Under the pieces are notes generated by a model. It made no database searches. It saw only the letters and a program-made list of their open reading frames with translations, and was not told the DNA's origin. Below are positions 9,496-20,800 of a stretch of DNA of 64,000 nucleotides, piece by piece (the first letter of the stretch is position 1; each line of letters starts with the position of its first letter). A program made the translations under genes and the position numbers. This DNA comes from Bacteroidota bacterium. GTDB lineage: Bacteria; Bacteroidota; Bacteroidia; UBA8524. The stretch is from the NCBI GenBank assembly GCA_008933805.1, contig WBUH01000008.1, positions 62,001-126,000 on the forward strand, written 5' to 3'.

Positions 9496-10836
9496 ATGGA
9501 AAGAATACATATAATTGGCGGGGGGCTTTCAGGCTCATTAATGGCAGTATATCTAGCTAAACGGGGCTTTGATGTTCATGTGTTCGAACGTCGTCCTGAT
9601 TTACGCAGCAACCGCATCTCGGCAGGAAAGTCAATTAACCTTGCGCTATCCAACAGAGGCATAAAAGCCCTTGAAAAAGTAGGATTGGCTGATGAAATAC
9701 TTTCTGACGGTATCCCAATGTATGGACGTATGATGCACAGCATTGAGGGTAAACTAAGCTACCAACCTTACGGAAAAGAAGGGCAAGCCATTTATTCAGT
9801 ATCACGCGGCAGGTTGAACATAAAATTGCTTGAACTGGCCGATGAATACCCTAATATCACCTTGTATTTTAACCACCGTTGCGTGGACGTTGATATTGAA
9901 AACGGCACCTCGACCTTTGTTGATGAAAACGGAAGCACCGTTCAATATAAAGCCGACCGCATACTAGGCACCGATGGTGCTTTTGCAGCTACAAGGGGCC
10001 GACTGCAAATTACCGACCGCTTTAACTACTCGCAAGACTACTTAAAGCATGGATATAAAGAGCTTTCCATACCTGCAGGTGAGGGCGGCAAATTTTTGAT
10101 TGAGAAAAACGCCTTGCACATCTGGCCTCGCAGCAGCTTTATGATGATTGCACTACCTAACCCTGCGGGCGATTTTACTTGCACTCTCTTCTTACCATTT
10201 GAGGGTGGCGAATACAACTTTAAAACACTTAACAACCCCGATGCTGTAGCGGCATTCTTTAACAACCAATTCCCTGATGCGGTTTCAATGATGCCCGGTT
10301 TGTTGGAAGATTTTGCCACCAACCCCACATCGTCACTGGTAACCGTAAGGTGTTTCCCTTGGGTTCGCGAAGACAAAATTGCATTGATGGGCGATGCAGC
10401 CCACGCTGTGGTTCCATTCTACGGCCAAGGCATGAATTGCAGTTTTGAAGATTGTGTGGTAATGGATGAGTGTATAGAGAACTTTGGCACTGATTGGGCG
10501 AAGGTGTTCGGGAATTATCAGGAACTACGTAAAACCAATGCGGATGCAATTGCAGACCTTGCTTTGCAAAACTTTGTTGAAATGCGCGACTTAGTGGGAC
10601 ATCCCGACTTTTTGCGCAAGAAACAAGTGGAACATGATTTAACTGAATTGTACCCCGATGTTTTCAAATCGCAGTATGAGTTGGTAACCTTTACAACCAC
10701 CCCTTACCGCAAAGCATTGGAGCAAGGTGCAGTTAACGATAAAATATTGGCTACCATTATTAATAATAATGTTGACGTGAACAACCGCGATGCGGTACTT
10801 GACATCATTAATAAAACTACATTAACGGCAAACTAA
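9496..10836 (+). CDS. kmo: Kynurenine 3-monooxygenase
   Basis: An FAD-dependent aromatic hydroxylase converting L-kynurenine to 3-hydroxykynurenine with NADPH and O2, in tryptophan degradation and de novo NAD synthesis. A Rossmann FAD motif (IIGGGLSGS) lies near residue 7, the ERRPDLR segment near residue 35 and the second FAD/ribityl motif GDAAHAVVPFYGQGMN near residue 298. Length (446 residues) is normal for the bacterial family. The ATG at 9496 is preferred over an in-frame TTG at 9490 because it starts exactly at the Rossmann strand. It is the first gene of a tight five-gene cluster, 9 bp before the next gene. No kynureninase or haaO lies in the window, so the rest of the pathway must be elsewhere. 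Confidence 0.93.
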   Translation: MERIHIIGGGLSGSLMAVYLAKRGFDVHVFERRPDLRSNRISAGKSINLALSNRGIKALEKVGLADEILSDGIPMYGRMMHSIEGKLSYQPYGKEGQAIYSVSRGRLNIKLLELADEYPNITLYFNHRCVDVDIENGTSTFVDENGSTVQYKADRILGTDGAFAATRGRLQITDRFNYSQDYLKHGYKELSIPAGEGGKFLIEKNALHIWPRSSFMMIALPNPAGDFTCTLFLPFEGGEYNFKTLNNPDAVAAFFNNQFPDAVSMMPGLLEDFATNPTSSLVTVRCFPWVREDKIALMGDAAHAVVPFYGQGMNCSFEDCVVMDECIENFGTDWAKVFGNYQELRKTNADAIADLALQNFVEMRDLVGHPDFLRKKQVEHDLTELYPDVFKSQYELVTFTTTPYRKALEQGAVNDKILATIINNNVDVNNRDAVLDIINKTTLTAN

Positions 10837-10845
10837 ACACACTGT

Positions 10846-11577
10846 ATGGCTACAAGATTCGGCAAATGGGTAGGCGGCGGATTAGGATGGGTACTTGGAG
10901 GCCCTATTGGGGGTATTGTGGGGTTTGTTGTAGGATCGATGTTTGATGTTTCTGAAATTGATATTGACGAAATAAACAGGCAAGAAGGTCGCTCGCAACC
11001 GGGCGACTTTGCGTTGACCTTGGTTGTACTGGCCGGTGCAGTGATGAAAGCCGACGGCCAAAAGTTAAAATCGGAACTTAATTACATTAAGGACTTTTTT
11101 AAACGAACCTACGGCCCTGAAAAGACCGGAGAGTTGATGATAGTGCTGCGTGAAACCATCGACCAACCCTACTCGTTACGCGACGTTTGTGTGCAAATAA
11201 AAGCCAACATGATTCATGCAGCCCGTTTGCAACTGCTGCATTTTTTAGTAGGTATTGCCTATGCCGACGGTAAAATAGAGTTATCAGAGCTTAACCTTTT
11301 GCAACAAATTGCAGGGTATTTGGGCATCAGCCTTCAAGATTTTCAATCAGTAACGGCAATGTTTTTGCAGGATACCGGAAGTGCCTACAAAGTGCTTGAA
11401 ATAGACGAGGAAGCTACTGACGAAGAGGTGAAAAAGGCCTACCGAAAAATGGCACTGAAATACCACCCCGATAAAGTGGCTCATTTAGGCGAGGAAGTGG
11501 TAACAGGTGCTAAAGAAAAGTTCCAGCAACTTACAGAAGCATACGAAACCATTAAGAAACAACGTAATATTAAGTAA
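10846..11577 (+). CDS. TerB-DnaJ (DjlA-like) co-chaperone
   Basis: A 243-residue protein. The N-terminus has a Gly-rich hydrophobic segment (about residues 8-30) that could be a single membrane or glycine-zipper segment. Residues about 50-160 form a TerB-like alpha-helical domain ([11 protein letters not shown] and [11 protein letters not shown] are the paired acidic-site repeats). Residues about 183-243 are a J domain with the HPD motif at about 206. The J domain should stimulate DnaK ATPase. The order TerB then J matches the DjlA family of membrane-linked co-chaperones. The gene lies 9 bp after kmo and 11 bp before the next gene, so it is probably co-transcribed, without an obvious functional link to either. 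Confidence 0.88.
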   Translation: MATRFGKWVGGGLGWVLGGPIGGIVGFVVGSMFDVSEIDIDEINRQEGRSQPGDFALTLVVLAGAVMKADGQKLKSELNYIKDFFKRTYGPEKTGELMIVLRETIDQPYSLRDVCVQIKANMIHAARLQLLHFLVGIAYADGKIELSELNLLQQIAGYLGISLQDFQSVTAMFLQDTGSAYKVLEIDEEATDEEVKKAYRKMALKYHPDKVAHLGEEVVTGAKEKFQQLTEAYETIKKQRNIK

Positions 11578-11588
11578 CTTACGGCAAT

Positions 11589-12086
11589 ATGATAAACAGA
11601 GCTTCATTAAGTAAAATAATAAAACTGGCATTGTTGCCGGTACTACTTGTTTTTGCTGCATTGGCCGTGCAAGCTAATGGCGGAAGCGACAGCACTGATA
11701 TAAAAGCGGTGATGGACAAGCAACTGATTGCTTGGAACAACGGCGATATTGACGGCTTTATGGCAGGTTACTGGAAATCGGACAAGTTGAAGTTTGTAAG
11801 CAAAAATGGTATTACCTACGGCTGGCAAAAGGTGTATGATAACTACAAAAAATCATACCCTGATAAAGCCACCATGGGCACTCTTGCTTTTGAGGTTATA
11901 TCAATAGAATCGCTGGCCGATGATAATTTTCATTCTGTTGGGGCTCCTGCGGGCAAAAACAAATCCTATATGGTGGTTGGTAAGTGGATGATAAGCGGCA
12001 GCGTAAAAGCGGCTCAAGGCTACTACACCTTATTATTCAAAAAAATAAACGGGCAATGGGTTATCGTGTCCGACCACACGAGCTAA
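11589..12086 (+). CDS. Secreted NTF2-like / DUF4440 protein
   Basis: A 165-residue protein with a signal peptide (residues 1 to about 29, ending VQA). The rest has the fold signature of SnoaL/NTF2-like DUF4440 proteins: an N-terminal helix with a W-N-x-G-D-I-D-G-F turn, then curved sheet strands ending in GQWVIVSDHTS. These cone-shaped domains bind small ligands or are steroid-isomerase-like enzymes; no specific catalytic set can be assigned here. Probably periplasmic. Its place in the kmo-truA cluster gives no functional clue. Confidence 0.8.
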   Translation: MINRASLSKIIKLALLPVLLVFAALAVQANGGSDSTDIKAVMDKQLIAWNNGDIDGFMAGYWKSDKLKFVSKNGITYGWQKVYDNYKKSYPDKATMGTLAFEVISIESLADDNFHSVGAPAGKNKSYMVVGKWMISGSVKAAQGYYTLLFKKINGQWVIVSDHTS

Positions 12087-12093
12087 GCCTATC

Positions 12094-12855
12094 ATGCGTT
12101 TTGTTGTAGAACTAAGTTATGACGGCACCCGATACCACGGTTGGCAAGTTCAGCAAAACGCAAATAGCGTGCAAGCCGAATTAAACAGTGCTATTTCCAA
12201 ACTATTAAGCCACCCCGTTGAAACTATTGGCTGCGGCAGAACCGATACCGGTGTGCACGCCCTTCAGTTCTTTGCCCATTTTGACTACCACTCTCCCCTA
12301 CCTCCCAAATTTGTTTTCAGGCTCAACAAAATCTTACCATACGATATTGCCATACACGCTGCTTACAAGGTAAGCGATGAGTTTAATACCCGTTTTGATG
12401 CCACTTACCGCTTGTATGAATACCACATGCATAGCAAGCCCGACCCTTTTTTAGTAAACCGCAGTTACTACCGCTACGGGCCTTTGGATTACGACGCCAT
12501 GAACCTTGCGGCGCAAAAGCTGTTTGACTACATAGATTTTGAATGCTTTAGCAAAACCCATACACAGGTATATACATTTAACTGCAAAATAATGCAGGCA
12601 AAATGGCAGAAAATCCACGAAAGCCGCCATGTATTTACTATACAGGCCGACCGTTTTTTACGTAATATGGTGCGGGCAATTGTTGGCTCACTTATTGATG
12701 TTGGGAGTGGCAAACTGACTATACAAGGTTTTGAGGCCGTGATACAAAGTAAGAAACGTACCGAAGCAGGATTTTCGGCACCGGCACACGGTTTATACCT
12801 TAAAAGTATAGGCTACGACTATACCCTAACCCCTTTTGAGAAGATAGATGAGTGA
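12094..12855 (+). CDS. truA: tRNA pseudouridine(38-40) synthase
   Basis: A 253-residue enzyme that isomerises uridines 38-40 in the anticodon arm of tRNAs. The start is diagnostic (ELSYDGTRYHGWQ). The catalytic Asp is in GRTDTGVHA at about residue 51. The C-terminal segment RFLRNMVRAIVG is the second conserved TruA motif. Length is normal. It lies 7 bp after the preceding gene, and its 3' end overlaps the ABC transporter start by 8 bp, a sign of translational coupling. Confidence 0.96.
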   Translation: MRFVVELSYDGTRYHGWQVQQNANSVQAELNSAISKLLSHPVETIGCGRTDTGVHALQFFAHFDYHSPLPPKFVFRLNKILPYDIAIHAAYKVSDEFNTRFDATYRLYEYHMHSKPDPFLVNRSYYRYGPLDYDAMNLAAQKLFDYIDFECFSKTHTQVYTFNCKIMQAKWQKIHESRHVFTIQADRFLRNMVRAIVGSLIDVGSGKLTIQGFEAVIQSKKRTEAGFSAPAHGLYLKSIGYDYTLTPFEKIDE

Positions 12856-14617
12856 TAATAATCCCCCAAAAAAGCAAAAAAGCGGCATGTTTGATTGGCC
12901 GTTGATACGCAGAATATTCGGGTTAGCTGCCCCCTATAAAAAGCAGGTTTACCTTGCCATTTTTGTTACTCTTATAAGCGCTTGGCTAGGCCCATACCGC
13001 ACCAAGCTTATTAAAGATGTGCTGGATAACGATGTGGCAAAAGGTGATTATGAAGGCTTGATAAACATGACACTGTTTATGATAGCCCTGCTGATTATAA
13101 ACACTGCCATTAACTTTTGGCAGTCGTACGTAACAGCATGGTTAGGCCAAGCAGTTATCAAAGACCTCCGCCTGAAAGTATATGCCTTTGTTACCCGCCT
13201 GAAACTTAAATTTTTCGACCGCACCCCTGTGGGTACCATGGTTACCCGCACCGTAAGCGATATCGAATCACTTTCAAATGTGTTTTCTGAAGGGTTGATT
13301 GTTATCGCCGGTGATATATTACAAATCGGGGTGATACTGTACTTTATGTTCTCACTCAACTGGCAACTTACGCTGGTTTGTCTTTCGGTACTTCCCCTGT
13401 TACTTATAGCAGCTTATATCTTTAAAGAAAAAGTAAAATCATCGTTTACAGAAGTACGTAATGCCGTTGCCAACCTTAATGCGTTTGTTCAAGAACACAT
13501 TACGGGAATGCAAATTGTGCAGATTTTTAACCGTGAACGTGAAGAATATAAACGGTTTAAAAGCATTAACTCCATGCACCGCGATGCCAACATCCGCTCG
13601 GTAATGTACTACTCTGTATTCTTTCCTGTAGTAGAGATTATCACTGCGCTGGCTACTGGTTTGGTAGTGTGGTACGGTGTAAAAGGAGTAATTGGTGGTG
13701 ACATTACCTACGGTATCATTGTATCGTTTATTGTGTTTATCAACCAGTTCTTCAGACCCATACGCCAATTGGCCGACCGTATTAATACGTTGCAAATGGG
13801 TATGGTGGCTGCCGAAAGGGTATTTAAACTGATTGACGATAAAGCACAATTGGAACCCGAAGGAACTTATAAGCCTGATACCTTAAAAGGTGAAGTGGAG
13901 TTTAAAAACGTTTGGTTTGCCTATAATGAAGAAGATTGGGTATTGCGCGATGTGTCTTTCAAAGTAAAAGAAGGCAAAACCCTTGCTTTAGTAGGAGCAA
14001 CGGGCGCAGGTAAATCATCGATTGTAAACCTTATCAATAAGTTTTATACGGTTAATCAAGGCGAGATATTAGTAGACCACCGAAACGTTAACGATTACCA
14101 GTTGGCTTCGCTACGCTCAAATGTTGCGGTAGTTTTGCAGGATGTGTTCCTATTTTCGGGCAGTATCAGCGATAATGTTCGTTTGTACGACGATTACATC
14201 AGCAAAGAAAAGATTATTGAAGCTGCCAAGCTAATTGGTGCAGAAGAGTTTATACAACGCCTGCCCGGAGGATATGATTTTAATGTGATGGAACGTGGCA
14301 GTTCGCTATCGGTAGGTCAACGTCAAATGATTTCGTTTATCCGTGCACTGGCTGCCGACCCCAAAATCCTTATTTTGGATGAGGCTACCAGCTCTGTTGA
14401 CTCTGAAACCGAGGAGTTGATACAACACGCCATTGAGGTACTGATGAAAGGCCGCACCAGCATAGCCATTGCCCACCGTTTAAGTACTATACAAAACGCC
14501 GACGAAATACTGGTGCTTGAGAAAGGCCAGATTGTAGAAAGCGGTACACACGAGGAACTGCTGAACGGCAAAGGGTACTACGAAAAACTATACAACTTCC
14601 AGTTTGCAGGGGTGTAA
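12848..14617 (+). CDS. ABC exporter, fused membrane and ATPase domains (MsbA-like)
   Basis: A 589-residue half-transporter. Residues about 20-320 contain the six-helix type I exporter membrane domain. Residues about 350-585 are the ATPase: Walker A GATGAGKSS (about 381-389), signature LSVGQRQ (about 486), Walker B ILILDEATS (about 507) and the switch His in IAHRLST. It should work as a homodimer in the inner membrane, exporting lipid or a small molecule. MsbA-like lipid export is plausible but cannot be told from multidrug export by sequence alone. It is the last gene of the operon; a strong stem-loop follows 23 bp later. Confidence 0.92.
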   Translation: MSDNNPPKKQKSGMFDWPLIRRIFGLAAPYKKQVYLAIFVTLISAWLGPYRTKLIKDVLDNDVAKGDYEGLINMTLFMIALLIINTAINFWQSYVTAWLGQAVIKDLRLKVYAFVTRLKLKFFDRTPVGTMVTRTVSDIESLSNVFSEGLIVIAGDILQIGVILYFMFSLNWQLTLVCLSVLPLLLIAAYIFKEKVKSSFTEVRNAVANLNAFVQEHITGMQIVQIFNREREEYKRFKSINSMHRDANIRSVMYYSVFFPVVEIITALATGLVVWYGVKGVIGGDITYGIIVSFIVFINQFFRPIRQLADRINTLQMGMVAAERVFKLIDDKAQLEPEGTYKPDTLKGEVEFKNVWFAYNEEDWVLRDVSFKVKEGKTLALVGATGAGKSSIVNLINKFYTVNQGEILVDHRNVNDYQLASLRSNVAVVLQDVFLFSGSISDNVRLYDDYISKEKIIEAAKLIGAEEFIQRLPGGYDFNVMERGSSLSVGQRQMISFIRALAADPKILILDEATSSVDSETEELIQHAIEVLMKGRTSIAIAHRLSTIQNADEILVLEKGQIVESGTHEELLNGKGYYEKLYNFQFAGV

Positions 14618-14634
14618 GCCTCTACAACTATAAA

Positions 14635-14667
14635 TAAAAAAGCCCCGAGCAATGCTCGGGGCTTTTT
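14635..14667. terminator. Two-way intrinsic terminator
   Basis: A 10-bp perfect GC-rich stem (AGCCCCGAGC / GCTCGGGGCT, loop AAT, 14641-14663) is flanked by an A-run on the left and a T-run on the right. It should stop the kmo-ABC operon on the plus strand and the subtilase operon on the minus strand. Confidence 0.9.
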
Positions 14668-14684
14668 TATTATATCAATGAGTT

Positions 14685-17600
14685 CTATTCAACCCTAAGT
14701 TTTTGCGAAACAAGCGTATTGTTCTGCTCAACCGAGATAAAGTACAATCCGGCAGGCAGGGTATCAACGTTTATTGTATTGGTGGTAATGATTGTTTCAA
14801 GCACCTTACGGCCAATCATATCGGTTAAGGTAATTTTTGCTTCAATGCCTTTCTCAAGCCCTTCAAAGTAAACCTCACCCGATGTTGGGTTTGGGTAAAT
14901 ATTTATTTTACCTGAATTAACACCAATTATCCCTTTTGTAGACTGTACGTAATCAAAATACACCTGCTGTGAAACAGATGAACACCCTGCTGAATCTGTA
15001 ATAATCACTTTATAATTCCCAGTCTTCTTTGGCTCAATAGTAGAAGTATGTAGGTTCATATCGGAATCATTTACAAACCAAGAATAATAGAATAAACCAG
15101 GGTTATGGGTAGCAGTCATTTTTTTACCGGAAACAGAAATAAAAACAGGAGGAGGTAACTGAACATAAACACCTCTAACCCCGATTGAATCCCAACAACC
15201 AAATGAATTATACCCTTTTACACTATAGATGGTAGTTTGTACAGGTCTATCACCTAACACTGAACCATATACATTAGTTTTTGTATTATGCTTATACCAA
15301 ATAATAGAGTCAGCTCCAGTTGCAGTAAAATGTATACTATCACCAGGGCAAACATATTTTTGGGTATCGTCAACTATTATTTTAGGCGGAGCAATACAAT
15401 TGATGTAATCTCTTAAAATTAAAGTATCGTAACCTAATGGATTAGCTGCCACAAGCGTAACATCATAAACCCCTGAAACGGGATACTCGACCTCCGGATT
15501 TTCTAATGTTGCGATATTAGGCACACCTCCTTCAAATATCCATTGATACCCATTGGTTGCAAGGAGACTTTTATTGTTGAATTGAATTTTATTACCTTCA
15601 CATACTTCTGTTTTGGAGACACTAAAATCTGATGTAGGGGGCTCGAATAACACATCACCACATTTAGAAAAGACCTTAATATTATCAATGTATAAATTAT
15701 TACCTACTTTGTGATAAGCTTCAAATTTTAAAAGCGCATAGTTTTTACCTGCAAAAACTGAATCCATAATTACTGAATTACAGGAAAGGCCGGAACCAAA
15801 GCACCATTCAGAGCTGTTTTGAGGTATGAAGCTAATACCTGTAGATCTAGTAATCATAGATTGGCAATGAACAGCTAGCAGCCTGTAAGGAAACGTTTTG
15901 CCACTATCAAGTGAGCCATAAACAATAACACTGTCTTCTGATAATGAATAATAATCCGAATATGAGTGGCTAAATGTTAATTGTGGTTTCAATGACCGGG
16001 AAAGATCAATAGGTGGTAAGATAAAAGCATCTCTTACACCTACACCGGATGTTGTGTAGTTAAAAAAATCCATTTTCATGGCTTTATTACCCATATTCAC
16101 AGTAGTAGGTGCTGTTGCCTGTATCCAAGTTATTTTATTATCAGGATTGACAATTGTAAGGTTATTGAACGCTGTAGAGTCTTCAAAATCCTCATAATAG
16201 AGTGTACTCACATACCCCGCATTTATTGATAAATAATCTTCAAGATATATAGAATCATATCCATAGCTATTAAATCCTGTTACCGTAATACTATAAACAC
16301 CGCTAGTAGGATACTTCACCTCAATATCAAATCCACTTTGTGATAAAATAATTGCACTGGGAAGGTGCCATACCACACTATCTACATTTTTATTTACTGC
16401 ACCTGCTGTTATCTTAATTTTTTTATTCGGACATGAAGAAGATTCACTAACTTGAATAAACATTTCAGGAGGTGCCTTGCTTGTTGAATCCATGCAACGC
16501 ATTGCCTTTTCTGCATTTATTCTACCTCCTCCTAATAAGCCTTTAAAACCTGAATTTACAGGATCGATGTTATCTGCCGATTTTATAAGGCACCTTGTCA
16601 TACCTGTATTTGATATTAAAGGTCTATAACTTTTCATAAGACCCAACAAACCTGCTGTAAGCGGGCATGCTGCTGATGTTCCACCAAAACTGTAATAACC
16701 TCCATCGGTTTTAGTAGTGTACATCCCTACACCTGGGGCAGTTACATTAATACGGCTACCATAATTTGAAAAGGACGCTTTTTTGTCACTAATATCTGAT
16801 GCGGCAACAGAAATCACTCCTGTATATGATGAAGGGTAGTGGGTTAAAGTATTATTGTCATTTCCTGCACTAGCAACAACTATACAGTTTTTAGAGAAGG
16901 CATAATTTAAAGCATTTACAGTTGTTTGTGAATATGCATAAGACCCAAAAGAACAGCTTATTACATCAGCATCCATAAGCGCAGCATATACAATTCCTTC
17001 GGTTGTGTTACGAAGAAATTCATCCTTTTGACCGTCTTGACTAGTCTTTACAGGAAGAACTTTGACGAAAAACCCAATAGAGGCAACACCCTTACTATTA
17101 TCAGTTGTAGCAGAAACAAGTCCGGCACAAGGCGTCCCATGGTCTAAATAAGTTGTATTAGTGGTAATAACATTATTGTCGTTATCCGATACATCCCACC
17201 CACTTACATCATCGACGTAACCATTATTATCATCGTCAACACTGTTATTTGCAATTTCACCGGGGTTTTTCCAGATATTATTTCTTAGGTCGGCATGGTT
17301 GATATTACACTCTTGGTCAACAACTGCAACAACAATATTGCTATCCCCTTTTGAATAATTCCATGCCTCCCTTGCCTTTATAGTGTACAAATGCCACTGC
17401 CCCCCTACTGCATTAGAGCCTAAATCATTGGGGGTATATGTGGGGCGGTAAGCTGGTATTTTTTCAGCATACTCAATAAAAGGTTGAGATGTAAAGTATT
17501 CAACCAGTTTATCAGCAGTTTTGATTGCTGTAAACTTTAGCCTCACTGTTTTTTGCAGTTTAGGATACTGCACTTTATTAAATGAAAACCGAGCCTCAAC

Positions 17601-17807
17601 AATACCAAATTGTGTAGTAACTTCAATATTAAGCCCCGGAAGAGTATGAGGTTCAACAAATTCCCGTGAAAAATCTACGGGGAAATCATCTTTATATTTT
17701 AAATATATTTCACCATCAAGATAATTACTATCTGCTATTTGAGCAAATCCATTAAGCCTTATTAAAACAAATAGAAGTATTATACTATTCTTTAAAAGGC
17801 GTTTCAT
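14685..17807 (-). CDS. Secreted S8 (subtilisin-like) peptidase with PKD domains and type A T9SS tail
   Basis: A 1,040-residue protein: signal peptide (1-23), an inhibitor-like pro-region to about 120, S8 catalytic domain about 135-430, PKD/Ig-like domains about 460-530 and 735-800, a lectin-like beta domain between them (about 545-720), and a C-terminal type A T9SS sorting domain (IYPNPTSGEVYFEG, GLYFISVEQN). The triad appears as Asp164, His223 and Ser378, with oxyanion Asn316. The Asp motif is unusual: VVDQECN instead of the common D-S/T/D-G. His is followed by GTPCAG rather than GTHVAG. It should be a surface or secreted endopeptidase if these changes are tolerated. The start overlaps the stop of the upstream paralogue by 4 bp (ATGA), so the two are one operon. 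Confidence 0.88.
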   Translation of the reverse strand: MKRLLKNSIILLFVLIRLNGFAQIADSNYLDGEIYLKYKDDFPVDFSREFVEPHTLPGLNIEVTTQFGIVEARFSFNKVQYPKLQKTVRLKFTAIKTADKLVEYFTSQPFIEYAEKIPAYRPTYTPNDLGSNAVGGQWHLYTIKAREAWNYSKGDSNIVVAVVDQECNINHADLRNNIWKNPGEIANNSVDDDNNGYVDDVSGWDVSDNDNNVITTNTTYLDHGTPCAGLVSATTDNSKGVASIGFFVKVLPVKTSQDGQKDEFLRNTTEGIVYAALMDADVISCSFGSYAYSQTTVNALNYAFSKNCIVVASAGNDNNTLTHYPSSYTGVISVAASDISDKKASFSNYGSRINVTAPGVGMYTTKTDGGYYSFGGTSAACPLTAGLLGLMKSYRPLISNTGMTRCLIKSADNIDPVNSGFKGLLGGGRINAEKAMRCMDSTSKAPPEMFIQVSESSSCPNKKIKITAGAVNKNVDSVVWHLPSAIILSQSGFDIEVKYPTSGVYSITVTGFNSYGYDSIYLEDYLSINAGYVSTLYYEDFEDSTAFNNLTIVNPDNKITWIQATAPTTVNMGNKAMKMDFFNYTTSGVGVRDAFILPPIDLSRSLKPQLTFSHSYSDYYSLSEDSVIVYGSLDSGKTFPYRLLAVHCQSMITRSTGISFIPQNSSEWCFGSGLSCNSVIMDSVFAGKNYALLKFEAYHKVGNNLYIDNIKVFSKCGDVLFEPPTSDFSVSKTEVCEGNKIQFNNKSLLATNGYQWIFEGGVPNIATLENPEVEYPVSGVYDVTLVAANPLGYDTLILRDYINCIAPPKIIVDDTQKYVCPGDSIHFTATGADSIIWYKHNTKTNVYGSVLGDRPVQTTIYSVKGYNSFGCWDSIGVRGVYVQLPPPVFISVSGKKMTATHNPGLFYYSWFVNDSDMNLHTSTIEPKKTGNYKVIITDSAGCSSVSQQVYFDYVQSTKGIIGVNSGKINIYPNPTSGEVYFEGLEKGIEAKITLTDMIGRKVLETIITTNTINVDTLPAGLYFISVEQNNTLVSQKLRVE

Positions 17808-20800
17808 TCATTATTTATAATTACTTTCCAAACAATATTCTGGTTGCCGGATTGTACATTCACAAAGTATATACCATCGTTCAACGTTTTTGTGGTTATT
17901 TCAGCTCGTTTTCCGATTAGTTTATCCTCAAACACACACTCACCCAAAATATTGTAAACCTTAATCTCAGCATCACCATTCTCAGTTTCAACATACAGCA
18001 CATCTGAAGCAGGGTTAGGATACACTTTTATGCCCTTATCACTTGCATTAATAACTGATAATGGGTTGAAATAATACTCATTAGATACCACTTTGCAACC
18101 AATACTATCGCTTGCACGCAATGAGTATGTACCGGGTGCTGACGGTGAAGGTGTAATGGTTTTGCTTGTATCGCCGGGGAGTACCACACCTTCAAGCAAC
18201 CACTGGTATTTTACCCCAAGAGTGTTGTTATTAGTGTATAACGACCCCATGTTGTTATTAAATATATTAACCGTACCGGGACCGGGATATACAGTGATTG
18301 AGATAGTTTTCACGTCTGTACACCCATCAACAGATGTACCCCTTACGTTGTAGGTAAAGCTCGAAGGAGGGTTAATAATAATTGTATCACCAACCGTTGT
18401 ATTTTGAGCGAATACAGGATACCAAAAATAATCTTTCGCGCCTGCTGCGTACATGCGGGTACTTTGTCCCCTGCACAGTTTAGTTGTATCAGCCCATACA
18501 GTTACAACCGGGTTTGCCGCAGCCACAATGTAATCCCTCATTTCAATGGTATCGTAACCAAAACTGTTACCAACAATTAGGGTTACATCATAGGTACCTG
18601 ACACTGAATAATTAACTTGTGGGTTCTTAAGTGTAGATGTAGCAGGAGTTCCTCCTTCAAAAATCCACTCATAAGAGGTACCGAAGTTTACGCTCATATC
18701 TGTAAACTTCACATCTGCCGGAAGGCAAAAAGTAGTATCGTTATTTGCAAAGTCGGCTTCAGGTTTTTTAGTGTTAAACCTTGCGCAATTACCCGCCACT
18801 TTAATATTATCGATATATAAGTTATTACCATTATCGTTATAAGCCTCTAGCTTAAACACAATCCCGTCTTTACCGTCAAAATTGCTTAAGTCGATATCAA
18901 TACATGATGTTCCTTTAATAGTTTCTACGCACCAATCAGATGAGAAAGTAGTAGTAAATGTAGCTGTTGATGCAGTTTGAGTAGCAAAGCTAAAGCTGTT
19001 GTTCTCGGCAAAAGCAGCAACTAAATAAGGGAATGTTTGTCCACTATCGGTTGATACATACACCAACAACGAGTCGCGTTTAGTAGTATTACGGGCACGG
19101 TATGCATGCTGCATGGTAAGCCTGCTGTTTGCTATGCCGTTTAGGCTCATTACAGGGCTTATTAATGCATCGCGTTGACCAATTGTAGCATAGTTAAAAA
19201 AGTTCATACGTAGCGAACGTTTGCTGCCCTTTAAGGCATTTGCATTCACTACATCCCACGTAGCGCCATTATCGGGGTTCAGTGTTGTGAAACCCATTCC
19301 TGTTAAATTACCCGATTCAAAATTTTCTTGAAAAACAACCTCATTACCGTAGGCAGAAACAGAAACGTAATTAGTTAGGTTGATTGAATCACTTCCGTTT
19401 GTATTGGTTATCACCAAAGCAACATCATAGTCGCCAACATTTGTGTAAGTAACCACAGGATTTTTAGTAGTATCGGTAGCTGGCGTTCCACCGGGAAAAT
19501 ACCAGGTATATTTTTCAGCGCTGCCTTTGGTAGAGCTACCAAAGAAAGAAACTACCGTATTAGGGCAAGCTGTAGTGCTTGCTGATTGTATTTGTGCCTT
19601 AGGAACAGCATTTAGGAATGCACCGGCACATTGCAACGACTTTTCAGCATCAATACGGCCACTACCAATTTTACCGGCAAAGGTTTGATTAAGTGCATCT
19701 ATTGGCTCTGCTCTGCTTATCAGGCACTGCTCAAGTTGTGCATTAGTCATGTTGGGATTGTGTGATTTCATTAAACCCAACAAACCGGCCACCATGGGAG
19801 TTGCCATTGAGGTTCCGTCAAACGTTGAATAAGACCCTGTTGCAATTGTACTGCGGATACGGCTACCTGGAGCTGAAACATCTACCCAAGTACCGTAGTT
19901 TGAAAAGCTTGATTTATTATCGTTAATATCTGTACTGGCAACGGCTATTACCCCATCGTATGCTGCGGGGTAGCGTATTTGCTCCACACCATCATTACTG
20001 GCAGCAGCAACTACTATAGACCCTTTTGATACCGCAAAATCAATTACGTTTTGGGCTGTTTGGCTTTGCTGACCGCTACTCCATGAGCAGTTAATAATAT
20101 CTGCACCCGCACTGGCTGCGTAGGTTACGCCTTCATACCCCATGGGTATTGATGCAGTATTTGATTGTGCATTGAAGGTACATTTTACAGCCATCAGCGA
20201 AATATTATACCCAATTGATGCTACACCCAGCTGGTTATTACTTACCGCACCGGCAATACCACCAACATGGGTTCCGTGCGTAAAATTTGTATTCGGGTGA
20301 AACGGATCAGGGTCTTTATCGCCTACATCAAATCCAAAAATATCATCTACGTAGCCGTTATTATCATCGTCAATCTTATTACCTGCAATTTCTTTAGGAT
20401 TACGCCATACGTTATTGTTCAGGTCGTTATGAAAAATATTCATCCCGTCGTCAACAACGGCAACCGTAATGGCAGAATCTCCTTTAGAAATATCCCACGC
20501 CTCGCGGCCTTTTATCTTGTACAACCCCCATTGTCCGGTGGTAGTATTGGTTCCCAAATCATTAGGTGTATATCCTGTAACATTCAACGGAACTGGTTCT
20601 GCATACTCAACCATAGGGTTAGCGGTTAATGCCTTAATTAAAGTCCCGATATCTTTAGCATTTCTAAAAGAAACCCTAATGGTTTGCTTTAACTTACTAT
20701 CTGCATTGCCAAATGAGGCTTGAGCTTTATAAATCTGAAATTTTTCTGAAAACTCCTTATCAAAACCGGGTAACAACGCATAGGGAGCGTCTGTTTGTAC

